Shown here: one piece after another, positions 9,462 to 18,100 of the stretch
Numbering within the stretch: the stretch's first letter is position 1
Layout: each line of letters begins with the position of its first letter
Source of the DNA: an uncultured Nonlabens sp.
Lineage (GTDB): Bacteria > Bacteroidota > Bacteroidia > Flavobacteriales > Flavobacteriaceae
Assembly: GCF_947495285.1 (NCBI RefSeq)
Contig: NZ_CANLXZ010000016.1
Coordinates: 1 to 64,000 of the forward strand
Reading direction: 5' to 3'
Length of the DNA stretch: 64,000 bases
Made by a program: the position numbers and the translations under genes
The notes under the pieces: model-generated
Told to the model about the DNA's origin: nothing
Databases searched by the model: none
The model's input: the letters and a program-made list of their open reading frames with translations, nothing else

Positions 9462-10097
9462 CTAAAAAATAAAAGGATTAGGATCGAGTATTATATCCTT
9501 ATAATTTTCTAATTCTTCAACAGCTGCAACACCTGGAAAATCACCTTTGTATTCTCGCATATCTGTCATGATCTGGAAATGGAGATGTGGTGAATAACCG
9601 CCGTTTTCTATTGGTTTTCCTAGAGTTGCTATGGTCTCGCTTTCGCGAAAGCGGAAACCAATCACCCATTTATCCATATCACTTATAGAGAGGTGTCCAT
9701 AAAGTGTGTAGAGTTTTTTGCCCTTGAAATCATGTTCTAAGATCAAGGTAGGTCCATAATTCCCTGCATCATCATTGTACGCATAACTGTGTACAACGCC
9801 ATCCATAAAAGCATGAACGGTTGTGCCCGCTGGAGCCCAAAGATCTATTCCCATATGGATGTCGCGTACCACACCAGCCTGGAATCTAGCCGATTTTCTA
9901 TACAAGGCGCGTTGTTCTAAATAACCACCATGAGCGATGTATTTACCGGTTAGGGTACGCTTTTCTTCTAGATATTTTTCAAATGTAGAGATGTCACTCA
10001 CATCGTTCTCATCCCAAAAGGTGTTAGTAATAGACAGGTCGATAGGGAAATAATCACTTTTACTGTATTTAGGGTCAATAAGGTGTTTAAAAGACAT
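9462..10097 (-). CDS. M23 family metallopeptidase
   Basis: A 211-residue LytM-type zinc endopeptidase fold. The zinc ligands are visible as HMGIDLW (H-x-G-x-D) and SPHLHFQ, with TLYGHLS as the middle catalytic His motif. No signal peptide is evident at the N-terminus (MSFKHLIDPKYSK), so it may be cytosolic or exported by another route, which is unusual for this family. It is probably active on peptidoglycan cross-bridges or a similar peptide. FRFRESET contains the palindrome read as RFRES, in a loop before TIATLGKP. Confidence 0.88.
   Translation of the reverse strand: MSFKHLIDPKYSKSDYFPIDLSITNTFWDENDVSDISTFEKYLEEKRTLTGKYIAHGGYLEQRALYRKSARFQAGVVRDIHMGIDLWAPAGTTVHAFMDGVVHSYAYNDDAGNYGPTLILEHDFKGKKLYTLYGHLSISDMDKWVIGFRFRESETIATLGKPIENGGYSPHLHFQIMTDMREYKGDFPGVAAVEELENYKDIILDPNPFIF
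9638..9653. repeat. Iterated palindrome, exact copy
   Basis: CGCTTTCGCGAAAGCG inside the M23 gene, read in the RFRES frame. Confidence 0.95.
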
Positions 10098-10211
10098 AAG
10101 CAGAGTACTTAATTAAGAGATAGCAATTTAACAAAATAAGAAAGCTTGTGTTATGGATAGTCGCTTTAAATCTTCAATAAATTGCGTATTTTTAAACCAA
10201 AGAATTTTGAT

Positions 10212-10913
10212 ATGATCAATAGAACGGTAAAAGGTGTGGAAGAAGCACTGGAAGGCGTTAAGAGCGATATGACTTTAATGGTAGGTGGTTTTGGACTGTC
10301 TGGTATCCCAGAAAATAGCATCGCACAACTAGTAAAATCTGGTGTAAAAAATCTGACTTGCATTTCTAATAATGCTGGTGTGGACGATTTTGGACTAGGA
10401 TTATTGCTTCAAGGAAAACAAATCAAGAAAATGATCTCTTCTTATGTAGGAGAAAATGACGAGTTTGAACGCCAGATGCTGAGTGGAGAGCTAGAAGTAG
10501 ATCTTATCCCTCAAGGAACTCTAGCCGAAAGATGTCGCGCTGCACAATCTGGTATTCCTGCATTCTTTACTCCAGCTGGTTATGGTACCGAGGTAGCAGA
10601 AGGAAAAGAAATGCGCAATTTTAAAGGAAAACCACATATTCTAGAACATGCCTTTAATGCAGATTTTGCTTTTGTAAAAGCATGGAAAGGTGACGAGGCG
10701 GGAAACCTTATTTTTAAAGGTACAGCACGTAATTTTAATCCTGTTATGTGTGGTGCTGCAACCATTACTGTTGCAGAGGTAGAAGAACTTGTACCTGCAG
10801 GAGAATTAGATCCTAATGAAATTCATATTCCGGGAATTTTTGTGAAACGTATTTTTCAAGGTGAGAAGTATGAGAAACGTATTGAGCAACGCACGGTTAG
10901 GAAGAGAGAATAA
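10212..10913 (+). CDS. scoA: 3-oxoacid (succinyl-CoA:acetoacetate) CoA-transferase subunit A
   Basis: A 233-residue family I CoA-transferase alpha subunit. [14 protein letters not shown] near the start is the family glycine-rich motif, and later [12 protein letters not shown] and [10 protein letters not shown] fit SCOT-A. I chose ATG 10212 ([13 protein letters not shown]) because family members begin there; an upstream TTG at 10182 would add ten unconserved residues. With ScoB it moves CoA from succinyl-CoA to acetoacetate in ketone-body or amino-acid breakdown. ScoB is 176 nt downstream, an unusually long gap for this pair, filled by inverted repeats. Confidence 0.93.
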   Translation: MINRTVKGVEEALEGVKSDMTLMVGGFGLSGIPENSIAQLVKSGVKNLTCISNNAGVDDFGLGLLLQGKQIKKMISSYVGENDEFERQMLSGELEVDLIPQGTLAERCRAAQSGIPAFFTPAGYGTEVAEGKEMRNFKGKPHILEHAFNADFAFVKAWKGDEAGNLIFKGTARNFNPVMCGAATITVAEVEELVPAGELDPNEIHIPGIFVKRIFQGEKYEKRIEQRTVRKRE

Positions 10914-10920
10914 AAATGCT

Positions 10921-11008
10921 GAAACCTTTCCCTAACTTTAAAGGGTAGGTTTCTTAATAATACTATTGTTTAAAAGCTTTTGTTGCTGCACCCTTTAAGG
11001 TTGGGGAA
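10921..11008. repeat. Inverted repeats between scoA and scoB
   Basis: A hairpin at 10921-10953 pairs GAAACCT with AGGTTTC and CCCT with AGGG. A larger dyad pairs TTCCCTAACTTTAAAGGG (10928-10945) with the reverse complement at 10991-11008 (16 of 18 match). The arms allow two alternative folds. No T-run follows either arm, so this is not a standard terminator. It could be an attenuator, an mRNA-processing site or an intergenic repeat element. Confidence 0.6.
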
Positions 11009-11089
11009 CGGAAACTATAAAATATAAGTTTGAGCGATTGAGAACTGTTTAATACCTCTACCGCCAGGACGTTTACCAAATAAAAAATC

Positions 11090-11743
11090 ATGTTAGATAA
11101 AATAGGAATAGCAAAAAGAATAGCACAAGAAGTAAAGAATGGTTACTACGTTAATCTAGGAATAGGAATTCCTACACTGGTAGCAAACTATGTCCCTGAT
11201 GGAATGGAAGTAGAGTTTCAGTCAGAGAATGGTGTTTTAGGAATGGGAGCTTTTCCTTTTGAAGGAGAAGAAGATGCAGACGTGATTAACGCTGGAAAAC
11301 AAACTATTACTACCTTACCAGGAGCGAGCTTTTTTGATAGCGCAACAAGCTTTGGGATGATACGTGGACAGCACGTAGATCTTACCATTTTAGGAGCTAT
11401 GGAAGTGGCAGAAAATGGTGATATAGCTAACTGGAAGATACCAGGGAAAATGGTAAAAGGAATGGGCGGCGCTATGGATCTAGTCGCTAGTGCAGAGAAT
11501 ATAATCGTTGCCATGATGCATACTAATCGTGCTGGTGCGTCAAAACTGCTTAGAAAATGTTCTTTGCCTCTTACAGGAGTCAACTGCATCAATAAAGTAG
11601 TAACTAACCTGGCAGTGCTAGAAGTAACTGACACAGGATTTAAACTCTTAGAACGTGCACCAGGAGTGAGTATAGAAGAAATTAAAAACGCGACAGAAGG
11701 AAACTTAATTATCGATGGTGAAATTCCTGAGATGAATATTTAA
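11090..11743 (+). CDS. scoB: 3-oxoacid (succinyl-CoA:acetoacetate) CoA-transferase subunit B
   Basis: A 217-residue beta subunit. VNLGIGIPTLVANYV and QSENGVLGMG (the E of SENG is the glutamate that forms the enzyme-CoA thioester) are clear, and the remainder (GGAMDLVASA, CSLPLTGVNCINKVVT) matches SCOT-B. It works with ScoA. The long spacer suggests separate regulation of the two subunits or a processed transcript. Confidence 0.94.
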   Translation: MLDKIGIAKRIAQEVKNGYYVNLGIGIPTLVANYVPDGMEVEFQSENGVLGMGAFPFEGEEDADVINAGKQTITTLPGASFFDSATSFGMIRGQHVDLTILGAMEVAENGDIANWKIPGKMVKGMGGAMDLVASAENIIVAMMHTNRAGASKLLRKCSLPLTGVNCINKVVTNLAVLEVTDTGFKLLERAPGVSIEEIKNATEGNLIIDGEIPEMNI

Positions 11744-12275
11744 AAATGCTACTATTATGTATAGCTTATAAATAAACCTTCTTGCTATTTTATTATGGTC
11801 AGATAAAGCTGCACAAGATTCATTCTAGGGTCGTTCTTTTATAAATTTTAGAATATTATATTTCTTTGCACTGTCTTTCTTATATTATAAAACCATGAAA
11901 ACAAGATAATTAATGGAATTAATAATTGCTATTTGAAATAAAACTAAAGTATTTATTGATCAAATACATTTATAACATAATTGCTCTTAGGTATTTTATA
12001 CAAAGAGGAATACATCACATGATGAGAAAAATTCTAAATTTATTTATCTCATTAGAATTATTTTGTAATGTATCAAAATAAGAATTTTTAATAAGAGAAG
12101 GAATAATAACAGGAGGTTTCATCTCTATTAACCAGTTCCTTCTTTTTAATAAAACCATGTTCTATTATTTACATTAATATGGACAAAGAAAATAATTGAA
12201 AAATAAATTTTAAAAGGATGGCCCTGATTATTCCTATAAGACTTTCTTAACTAGAAATAGTTTAAAACTGATTGA
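11744..12275. other. AT-rich non-coding stretch of about 530 bp
   Basis: I find no gene here. Around 12085-12154 an imperfect inverted repeat has arms ending AGAAGGAA and TTCCTTCT (14 of 19 positions match) around a loop of about 32 nt. It may be a weak transcription stop between convergent scoB and elaA. Confidence 0.4.
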
Positions 12276-12716
12276 TTAAAAAGTGTAAATCATCATTTGA
12301 TGCGGTATGCCGTCTTCTAAATACTTCTCTCCATGAGAGTTGAATCCTAAATCGGTATAAAATTTATGTAGATAACATTGAGCAGAAATTTGTATAGCAG
12401 CGTACCCTTGATCTTTACAGTAATTTATACTAGCATTCATGATTTTCTGACCATAAGCGAGACCACGCATTTTAGGACTTACTACCACACGACCTATACT
12501 CGCTTTTTCAAAATAATCACCAGGTTTAAAGATGCGTGTATATGCTGCAAGTTCTTGATCTTTATAACCTAAAATATGCATGGCTTCTTTATCCTTACCA
12601 TCTAGATCTTGATAGACACAATCTTGTTCTACCACAAAGACTTCAGACCGTAATTGCATGACCTTATATAGTTCTAGGGTAGAATAATCATTAAATGATT
12701 TTATTAAAACCTCCAT
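12276..12716 (-). CDS. elaA: GNAT family N-acetyltransferase, ElaA type
   Basis: A 146-residue single-domain acetyltransferase. The opening ELYKVMQLRSEVFVVEQDCVYQDLDGKD is the hallmark of ElaA, followed by the acetyl-CoA binding region IGRVVVSPKMRGLAYGQKIM (Q/R-x-x-G-x-G/A) and FYTDLGFNSHGEKYLEDGIPHQMM. The substrate is not known. It starts 2 nt after the 86-residue upstream gene, so they form a two-gene operon probably controlled by the palindrome at 12981-13000. Confidence 0.9.
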   Translation of the reverse strand: MEVLIKSFNDYSTLELYKVMQLRSEVFVVEQDCVYQDLDGKDKEAMHILGYKDQELAAYTRIFKPGDYFEKASIGRVVVSPKMRGLAYGQKIMNASINYCKDQGYAAIQISAQCYLHKFYTDLGFNSHGEKYLEDGIPHQMMIYTF

Positions 12717-12718
12717 AT

Positions 12719-12979
12719 TTAAAATTGTTTAGGAACATTTTTAGGTTGTGGCGGTTTAATACCTATTCTTATATCTGTGATAATTTTTTCTAGCATATTA
12801 CCGAATTCTTCATCACCAGCAGCCATTAATTCTTGACGTCTTGCATCTAGATCGTCTAGGGTTTCTTCTTTATCTTTTTCATCAAATTCTTCTAGATCGC
12901 GCCATATTTCCATAAGTTTCTTATGTGGGTGGACCGCAGTTCTTAATTGATGAATTATAATAGTAGCTTCTTTTCTCAT
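12719..12979 (-). CDS. Hypothetical small charged protein
   Basis: An 86-residue soluble protein, rich in Glu, Asp and Lys, predicted helical (for example LMEIWRDLEEFDEKDKEE), ending with a proline-rich tail (GIKPPQPKNVPKQF). I do not recognise the family. It leads an operon with elaA. Its start codon is directly preceded by a perfect 20-bp palindrome, and a TAnnTTTG box lies at 13033-13040. Confidence 0.65.
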   Translation of the reverse strand: MRKEATIIIHQLRTAVHPHKKLMEIWRDLEEFDEKDKEETLDDLDARRQELMAAGDEEFGNMLEKIITDIRIGIKPPQPKNVPKQF

Positions 12980-12980
12980 G

Positions 12981-13000
12981 AATTTACACCGGTGTAAATT
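12981..13000. promoter_or_regulatory. 20-bp perfect palindrome, candidate operator or RBS-masking hairpin
   Basis: AATTTACACCGGTGTAAATT is a perfect dyad that ends 1 nt before the ATG of the 86-residue gene and lies downstream of the predicted promoter. As DNA it resembles a dimeric repressor operator; as RNA it would form a 10-bp stem over the ribosome-landing region. No second copy was noticed in the window. Confidence 0.55.
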
Positions 13001-13032
13001 TCTTAGAAACCTACATCTAATTTTTATTTTAT

Positions 13033-13040
13033 CAAATTTA
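13033..13040 (-). promoter_or_regulatory. -7 promoter box for the 86-residue protein and elaA
   Basis: TAAATTTG on the minus strand, 53 nt before the start codon, overlapping the end of the preceding gene. Transcription from here would include the 20-bp palindrome in the 5' leader. Confidence 0.45.
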
Positions 13041-13319
13041 CAATGATTTCTTCTCTCTATATGCTAATGAAATCCTATTATGTTCCATTAATAATTGCTC
13101 ATCTTTTAAGTAGCTTTTTAATAAATGAATGACATAATCCAGTTGATCTTCTGTTATATTTCTATAGGCAGGAGCAGGTACTACATCCTTCCATCTTGCA
13201 AACAAAGTATTATCTAGAGCAATGCGCCAGTAACAATGATTATCAAAATCTAGGTGTAAATGTTTATTAGGTAATTGATTACCTAAATCCAGATACTGTT
13301 GTCTTTTATTAAGATTCAT
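13038..13319 (-). CDS. Hypothetical protein
   Basis: A 93-residue soluble protein (MNLNKRQQYLDLGNQLPNKH...), with a conserved-looking middle FDNHCYWRIALDNTLFARWKDVVPAPAYRN. I do not recognise the family. I chose the ATG at 13319, not the in-frame ATG at 13337, because it overlaps the upstream gene's stop by 11 nt, a typical translational coupling arrangement. Confidence 0.6.
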   Translation of the reverse strand: MNLNKRQQYLDLGNQLPNKHLHLDFDNHCYWRIALDNTLFARWKDVVPAPAYRNITEDQLDYVIHLLKSYLKDEQLLMEHNRISLAYREKKSL

Positions 13320-13539
13320 TATAAAAAATGTAAACAAATATGAGTATAAATGTGATTGTTAACGATAGAATATAAAAGATAAAACTAAAAAAATATCTTT
13401 TTCTTTTACTCCTCAAATTTATAAATACATGACTAAATAATAAATATCTAACGATTAGATAAATCAGTACACTAGGTAAAATAAAAATTGAGAATAAAAG
13501 GATAAAATAATCTTGTAGAGAACCACCAGATAATAGCAT
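13309..13539 (-). CDS. Small two-span membrane protein
   Basis: A 76-residue protein with two hydrophobic helices (YFILLFSIFILPSVLIYLIVRYLLF and YFFSFIFYILSLTITFILIFVYIFY) separated by a basic loop (RSKRKR). No family recognised. It follows rpiB on the same strand with the iterated palindrome between them, and overlaps the next gene. Confidence 0.55.
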   Translation of the reverse strand: MLLSGGSLQDYFILLFSIFILPSVLIYLIVRYLLFSHVFINLRSKRKRYFFSFIFYILSLTITFILIFVYIFYNES

Positions 13540-13560
13540 TATAGAAGCTTTTATATGTTC

Positions 13561-13576
13561 CGCTTTCGCGAAAGCG
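13561..13576. repeat. Iterated palindrome, exact copy, intergenic
   Basis: CGCTTTCGCGAAAGCG lies 3 nt beyond the rpiB stop codon (minus strand) and 21 nt before the next gene. Confidence 0.95.
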
Positions 13577-13579
13577 TAC

Positions 13580-14011
13580 TTATGAACATGCTATCTTGTT
13601 AACACGAGTAGCATGACGTCCACCAGCAAATTCTGTATCTAGAAACGTCTCTACCATAGCTATTACTTGTGGTATAGAAGTGAAACGTGCAGGGATACAG
13701 ATAACATTTGCATTATTATGTTCACGTGCTAGTCCAGCAATTTCTTTAGTCCAGCATACTGCACCGCGTACATTCTGGTACTTATTAACAGTCATAGAGA
13801 CACCTTGTGCACTACCGCAAATAACTATTCCTATTTCTGTAACGGCCTTATCAACATCCTGACCTACTTTGTGAGCAAAATCTGGATAATCTACGCTATC
13901 AAAGGTATCCGTACCGTGATTATTAATTTCATGACCTCTTGCTTTAAGCATTTTTACTACTGCTTGTTTATAATCTGGTCCTGCGTGATCGTTACCTATG
14001 GAGATTTTCAT
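13580..14011 (-). CDS. rpiB: Ribose-5-phosphate isomerase B
   Basis: A 143-residue RpiB-type isomerase that interconverts ribulose 5-phosphate and ribose 5-phosphate. The signature MKISIGNDHAGPDYK opens the protein, and GIVICGSAQGVSMTVNKYQNVRGAVCW holds the catalytic Cys and the phosphate-binding loop. NNANVICIPAR follows. It is the last minus-strand gene before the long intergenic region, where orientation switches. A -7 box is at 14031-14038. Confidence 0.95.
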   Translation of the reverse strand: MKISIGNDHAGPDYKQAVVKMLKARGHEINNHGTDTFDSVDYPDFAHKVGQDVDKAVTEIGIVICGSAQGVSMTVNKYQNVRGAVCWTKEIAGLAREHNNANVICIPARFTSIPQVIAMVETFLDTEFAGGRHATRVNKIACS

Positions 14012-14030
14012 ATGTTGTGTGTTTATAATA

Positions 14031-14038
14031 CAAATTTA
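14031..14038 (-). promoter_or_regulatory. -7 promoter box for rpiB
   Basis: TAAATTTG on the minus strand, 19 nt before the ATG. Confidence 0.45.
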
Positions 14039-14099
14039 CACTTACTCAACCATATTTTAGGGTTATTAACATCGATGGTTTTACACTATTCATAAACAA

Positions 14100-14600
14100 A
14101 GGATAACCTGTTAATAGAAATGCAAAAATTATATTAGGAATATTGTTATGAATAGTCCATACCCATTTTAAATTGAGAAAACCAAAATATAACTCATCAA
14201 TTTTCTAATGACTTTTCCAACCCATATGCTTAGAAATAAACAATGAAAAAGAGATCTTCTTATTTACATTTATATGTGGATAACGGTTGTAAACAAATGT
14301 GAATAACCATAACGGTTAATGAGTATCAATTTATTTTACAATGAGTTAACGATAGAATAACATGTGTACAACTGTAGATAAGTTAACACATTTACCAAAT
14401 CCTAATTTTTATTTAAAAAGTTATACCGCTATTAACACTACATCATAACCATCATATTTTATTTAAATTTTAAAAAAGAAAAATGATATTGTTTATATAT
14501 GTTTATAACATTAAATATAAAAAACAAAGAAGGAAAAATATAACCTAATGCTATTCTCTATTCACTTAAAAGAAAGCTGCTCTTATAAAGTAAAGCAAAT
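14100..14600. other. Candidate chromosomal replication origin (oriC-like region)
   Basis: An AT-rich, non-coding stretch between divergent rpiB (minus) and rnr (plus). It has one perfect DnaA-box consensus, TGTGGATAA (14275-14283), and two one-mismatch boxes in the same orientation, TGTGAATAA (14298-14306) and TGTAGATAA (14373-14381). A short repeat ATAACGGTT (14280s and 14310s) lies among them, and a very AT-rich tract follows (about 14490-14550) that could unwind. Genes on the left are mostly minus, those on the right mostly plus, as at a bidirectional origin. dnaA is not adjacent. This is inference; GC skew could not be computed here. Confidence 0.5.
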
Positions 14601-14682
14601 TATTTTTTACGCTATAAAACTATAGAGGTGCGTAATTTTTAAAGAAGATTAAGGTAAGGATCAACTATATTAGAGTAGGTAG

Positions 14683-14847
14683 TTAAACGGTAGCTTCTAC
14701 TTTAATAATCCTAGTTTGGTTATTTGTATGAGTAGCATTGGTCGTAGTGTCTAAGGTTTTTGAAACTAAAACGTACAGTACCACTATGCCTACAAGAAGA
14801 ATTCCTGAAAAAATCAATGTAGATAAGATTGGTTTTTTTATGCGCAT
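14683..14847 (-). CDS. Possible 54-residue single-span membrane protein
   Basis: A short minus-strand frame from ATG 14847 encodes MRIKKPILSTLIFSGILLVG, then IVVLYVLVSK and a Thr/Asn-rich tail. The basic start, one hydrophobic helix and polar tail look like a real small membrane protein or an uncleaved signal anchor. No homolog comes to mind and no clear ribosome site is seen, so it could be spurious. Confidence 0.35.
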   Translation of the reverse strand: MRIKKPILSTLIFSGILLVGIVVLYVLVSKTLDTTTNATHTNNQTRIIKVEATV

Positions 14848-14985
14848 ATGATAGGTTTAACGATTTCAAATAGAAATAGTTGTTTTAAGGTAGCTTTATT
14901 TCTTAATTTAACGTTAATGAATGTTATCTAGAGAGTTATATTATTGGTTTTCACAGGTATTTAATATCAACCAATTTTAAAAGTT

Positions 14986-14993
14986 TAACTTTG
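14986..14993 (+). promoter_or_regulatory. -7 promoter box for rnr
   Basis: TAACTTTG ends 8 nt before the ATG at 15002, implying a very short 5' leader. Confidence 0.4.
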
Positions 14994-15001
14994 TAAGTAA
15001 T

Positions 15002-17200
15002 ATGAATAAAAAGAAAAAAAGAAACTCAAAGACTAAGTTTCAGAATTTGAGTCAGTCGGTACTCAGTGCTATAAAGCAAGATCCGAATAAAAGTTACAAT
15101 TACAAGCAAATTTGTGCCCACCTAGGAATATCAGATTCTAGTGGACGCAATCAAGTTATAAAAAAATTACATCAACTCAAGTCCAAAGGAAAGATAGAAG
15201 AGATAGATCGTGGTAAATTTAAAATTATCAAGGCTATCGATTATTATACTGGACGTATAGATGTAAGTACACGTGGTACTGGTTATGTAATTACCGAAGA
15301 ACTAGAAGAAGATATCATGATACCTAAAAGATCACTAGGCCAGGCGCTTAATGGTGATGAGGTAGAAGTGTATGTTTATAATAGAAAACGAGGTTCACAG
15401 CCAGAAGGTGAGATCACTAAGGTTATTAAACGTAAGAAGACAGAATTTGTAGGAGAGATACAAGTGCATGATAAATTTGCTTTTGTTAATGTTACAGATC
15501 CTAAGATTCAGACCGATTTCTTTATCCCAGGTCGAGAGATTAATGGAGCAAAAGATGGACAGGTAGTTCTAGTAGAATTTGTAGAATGGAATGATAAACA
15601 AGATTCTCCTAACGGTAGAGTTAAAGATATTCTAGGAGAACCTGGAGAACATGATACAGAAATACATGCTATTCTTGCTCAGTATGGTCTTCCTTATGAA
15701 TTCCCTGCACAAGTGGAAGAATACACAGAAAAACTTGATAAATCTATATCCTCTCGCGAAATAGAAAAGCGTCGCGACATGCGTGAGACCCTTACGTATA
15801 CCATAGATCCTGGAGATGCAAAGGATTTTGATGATGCCCTATCATTTAAAGTTCTTGAAAATGGTAATTATGAAATAGGTATTCACATTGCAGACGTATC
15901 TCATTATGTAAAAGAAGGAACTGTTCTTGATGACGAGGCTTATGAACGTGCGACGTCTGTATATCTTGTAGATAGAGTAGTGCCTATGTTACCTGAGGTA
16001 CTTTCTAATGGTGTATGTTCTTTAAACCCACATGAAGATAAGTTATGTTTTTCTGCCGTTTTTGAAATGGATAACTCTAGTAAGATTCATAATGAATGGT
16101 TCGGTCGTACAGTAATACACTCTGACCAGAGATTTGCTTATGAAGAAGCACAACATATCATAGAAACTAGAAAAGGAGAGATTCCTGGTGATATCTCGCT
16201 TACGCGAAAGCAAACAACCATCCAGCCTGCAATAGTAGATGCTACTTTAAAGTTAGATGAACTAGCTAAGATTATGCGTGGACAGCGTATGGAAGATGGA
16301 GCTTTAAGTTTTGATAAAACAGAGGTAAAATTTAATCTTAACGATAAATCTGAACCAGTTGGTGTTTATTTTAAAACTTCTAAAGATGCTAATAAGCTTA
16401 TAGAAGAATTCATGTTGCTGGCTAATAGAAAGGTGGCTGGTTTTATAGGTAAACAACAACCTAAAAAGACATTTATTTACCGTATTCATGATGAGCCTAA
16501 TGATGAGAAATTAGGAGCACTTAAGAATATAGTTGTAAAATTTGGCCATACTTTAGATCTAAGAGATCGTAAAACGGTTACTAAGTCACTTAATAAATTA
16601 TTAAATGATGTAAAAGGTAATAAGGAGCAGAATATGGTAGACACGCTGGCGATAAGAACCATGTCTAAGGCTGTTTATTCTACTAATAACATAGGTCATT
16701 ATGGTCTATCTTTTGATTATTACTCTCATTTTACGAGTCCTATACGTCGTTATCCTGACGTTATGGTGCATAGATTATTGCAGCATTACCTAGATGGCGG
16801 TAAAACAGTAAGTGAAGAATTATATGAAGAAAAATCAGAACATTCTTCAGAAATGGAAATTCTAGCTTCTAAGGCAGAGCGTGATTCTATTAAATACATG
16901 CAAGTTAAATTCATGAAAGACCACTCTGACGAAGAATTCTTAGGTGTTATTTCTGGTGTTACTGATTGGGGTGTTTATGTAGAGATTATTTCTAACAAGT
17001 GTGAAGGAATGATAAGACTAGGCGACCTCGACGACGATAGTTATGAATATGTAGAAGAGGAGTTTGCTGTAGTAGGTCGCAAGACTAAGAACACTTATAC
17101 GCTAGGTGACGAGGTTTATGTAAAAGTAAAAAATGCAGACCTAGTAAAGAAACACTTAGATTTCTGGATGATAGGAAGTAGAGAAAAAGTAGATAAATAA
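15002..17200 (+). CDS. rnr: Ribonuclease R (RNase II/R family)
   Basis: A 732-residue processive 3'-5' exoribonuclease. Domains in order: basic N-terminus, winged-helix segment (about 15-70), cold-shock-like OB domains, the RNB catalytic core with the metal-binding DPGDAKDFDDALS (about 269-281) and HFTSPIRRYPDVMVHR (about 578-593), and a C-terminal S1 domain (about 640-725, GVISGVTDWGVYVEI). It degrades structured RNA. It is followed by a perfect rho-independent terminator. ISLTRKQ near residue 400 is encoded by a decayed copy of the iterated palindrome. Confidence 0.97.
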   Translation: MNKKKKRNSKTKFQNLSQSVLSAIKQDPNKSYNYKQICAHLGISDSSGRNQVIKKLHQLKSKGKIEEIDRGKFKIIKAIDYYTGRIDVSTRGTGYVITEELEEDIMIPKRSLGQALNGDEVEVYVYNRKRGSQPEGEITKVIKRKKTEFVGEIQVHDKFAFVNVTDPKIQTDFFIPGREINGAKDGQVVLVEFVEWNDKQDSPNGRVKDILGEPGEHDTEIHAILAQYGLPYEFPAQVEEYTEKLDKSISSREIEKRRDMRETLTYTIDPGDAKDFDDALSFKVLENGNYEIGIHIADVSHYVKEGTVLDDEAYERATSVYLVDRVVPMLPEVLSNGVCSLNPHEDKLCFSAVFEMDNSSKIHNEWFGRTVIHSDQRFAYEEAQHIIETRKGEIPGDISLTRKQTTIQPAIVDATLKLDELAKIMRGQRMEDGALSFDKTEVKFNLNDKSEPVGVYFKTSKDANKLIEEFMLLANRKVAGFIGKQQPKKTFIYRIHDEPNDEKLGALKNIVVKFGHTLDLRDRKTVTKSLNKLLNDVKGNKEQNMVDTLAIRTMSKAVYSTNNIGHYGLSFDYYSHFTSPIRRYPDVMVHRLLQHYLDGGKTVSEELYEEKSEHSSEMEILASKAERDSIKYMQVKFMKDHSDEEFLGVISGVTDWGVYVEIISNKCEGMIRLGDLDDDSYEYVEEEFAVVGRKTKNTYTLGDEVYVKVKNADLVKKHLDFWMIGSREKVDK
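16197..16212. repeat. Iterated palindrome, decayed copy (two mismatches)
   Basis: CGCTTACGCGAAAGCA in rnr, read as LTRK, corresponding to the LSRKR frame. It fills an otherwise 8.5 kb gap between exact copies. Confidence 0.55.
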
Positions 17201-17220
17201 ACTATTTAAGTTCATATTAT

Positions 17221-17258
17221 AAGCGATTCATTTAACATAAATGAATCGCTTTTTTTTT
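17221..17258 (+). terminator. Rho-independent terminator after rnr
   Basis: A perfect 13-bp stem, AAGCGATTCATTT pairing with AAATGAATCGCTT across a 4-nt loop, followed by a T-run. Confidence 0.92.
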
Positions 17259-17939
17259 ACCTTTTATTCTTGTTACATTTTGATTTGAAAATTATATAGT
17301 ATTTCATAAGCTGCTACAGGATTTTTATTCTTGTAGTATAAAACTATGGATACCACATCTTTTAAAGATTATAGAATCCTGAAGAGCATCCATTATTTTA
17401 AAGATGTACGCTCCTTATGTTAGTTTATATTAATAGAGATGCTTTTAAACTACATGTAAATATCCTTGTATTTATGGAATGTTTTTTCTCATCCTATGAG
17501 TGAACTATTTCATAGTAAAGTAATTCTATGCTTCTAGATGGTAATTTGTTTAATGAAGCATTGATATTTTTGAATTGTGAGATACCACTGCAGGTTGCTT
17601 TTCTACGTTGTACTTAAGTATAATGAATAGTCTTTTGTACTAACTATTGTATTGTAAATAAATACTTTCACAAACTAATTTCTAACGATAGTTACTTATT
17701 GATTTTAATTTTACAGCTGAATTGTAATGAATTACATGTATTACAACGGTTTTATATTACATTTTATCTATAATGTTTTTTGTAAAACATTCATTTTTAA
17801 TTAATTAATGATATAGGTAGATATTTGTATTGTAATTAGAGCGTGAGAAACTTTAATTCTTTTTTCATAATGATTTCATTTTATAAATCTTTTCAAATTT
17901 TAAGGTTTTTGAGAAGTAAGTTGAAATGTTAGATAGTTT

Positions 17940-17993
17940 TTTTTGGTTGGTTAGTAGGGAATCCTAAGTTGTCGTTTATGATACTTAGGATTT
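17940..17993 (+). ncRNA. Repeated 17-nt motif plus hairpin (copy 1)
   Basis: TTTTTGGTTGGTTAGTA (17940-17956) is followed by a 10-bp stem, AATCCTAAGT pairing with ACTTAGGATT, and a moderately T-rich tail. It may be the 3' end of a small RNA or an attenuator; no experimental class is known to me. Confidence 0.4.
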
Positions 17994-18100
17994 CTTCGTT
18001 TAGGATATTTTCTTTGCCTAGCATTATATGTTTCTATCATACTTTGGCACACGATTTGGTTATTATCTAAGGAAGGTTATTCGTAGTAATTTTCATAAAG

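Noticed and set aside
10182-10211. TTG start for scoA ten codons upstream
   Set aside because: The family begins at [13 protein letters not shown], and the upstream residues are not conserved.
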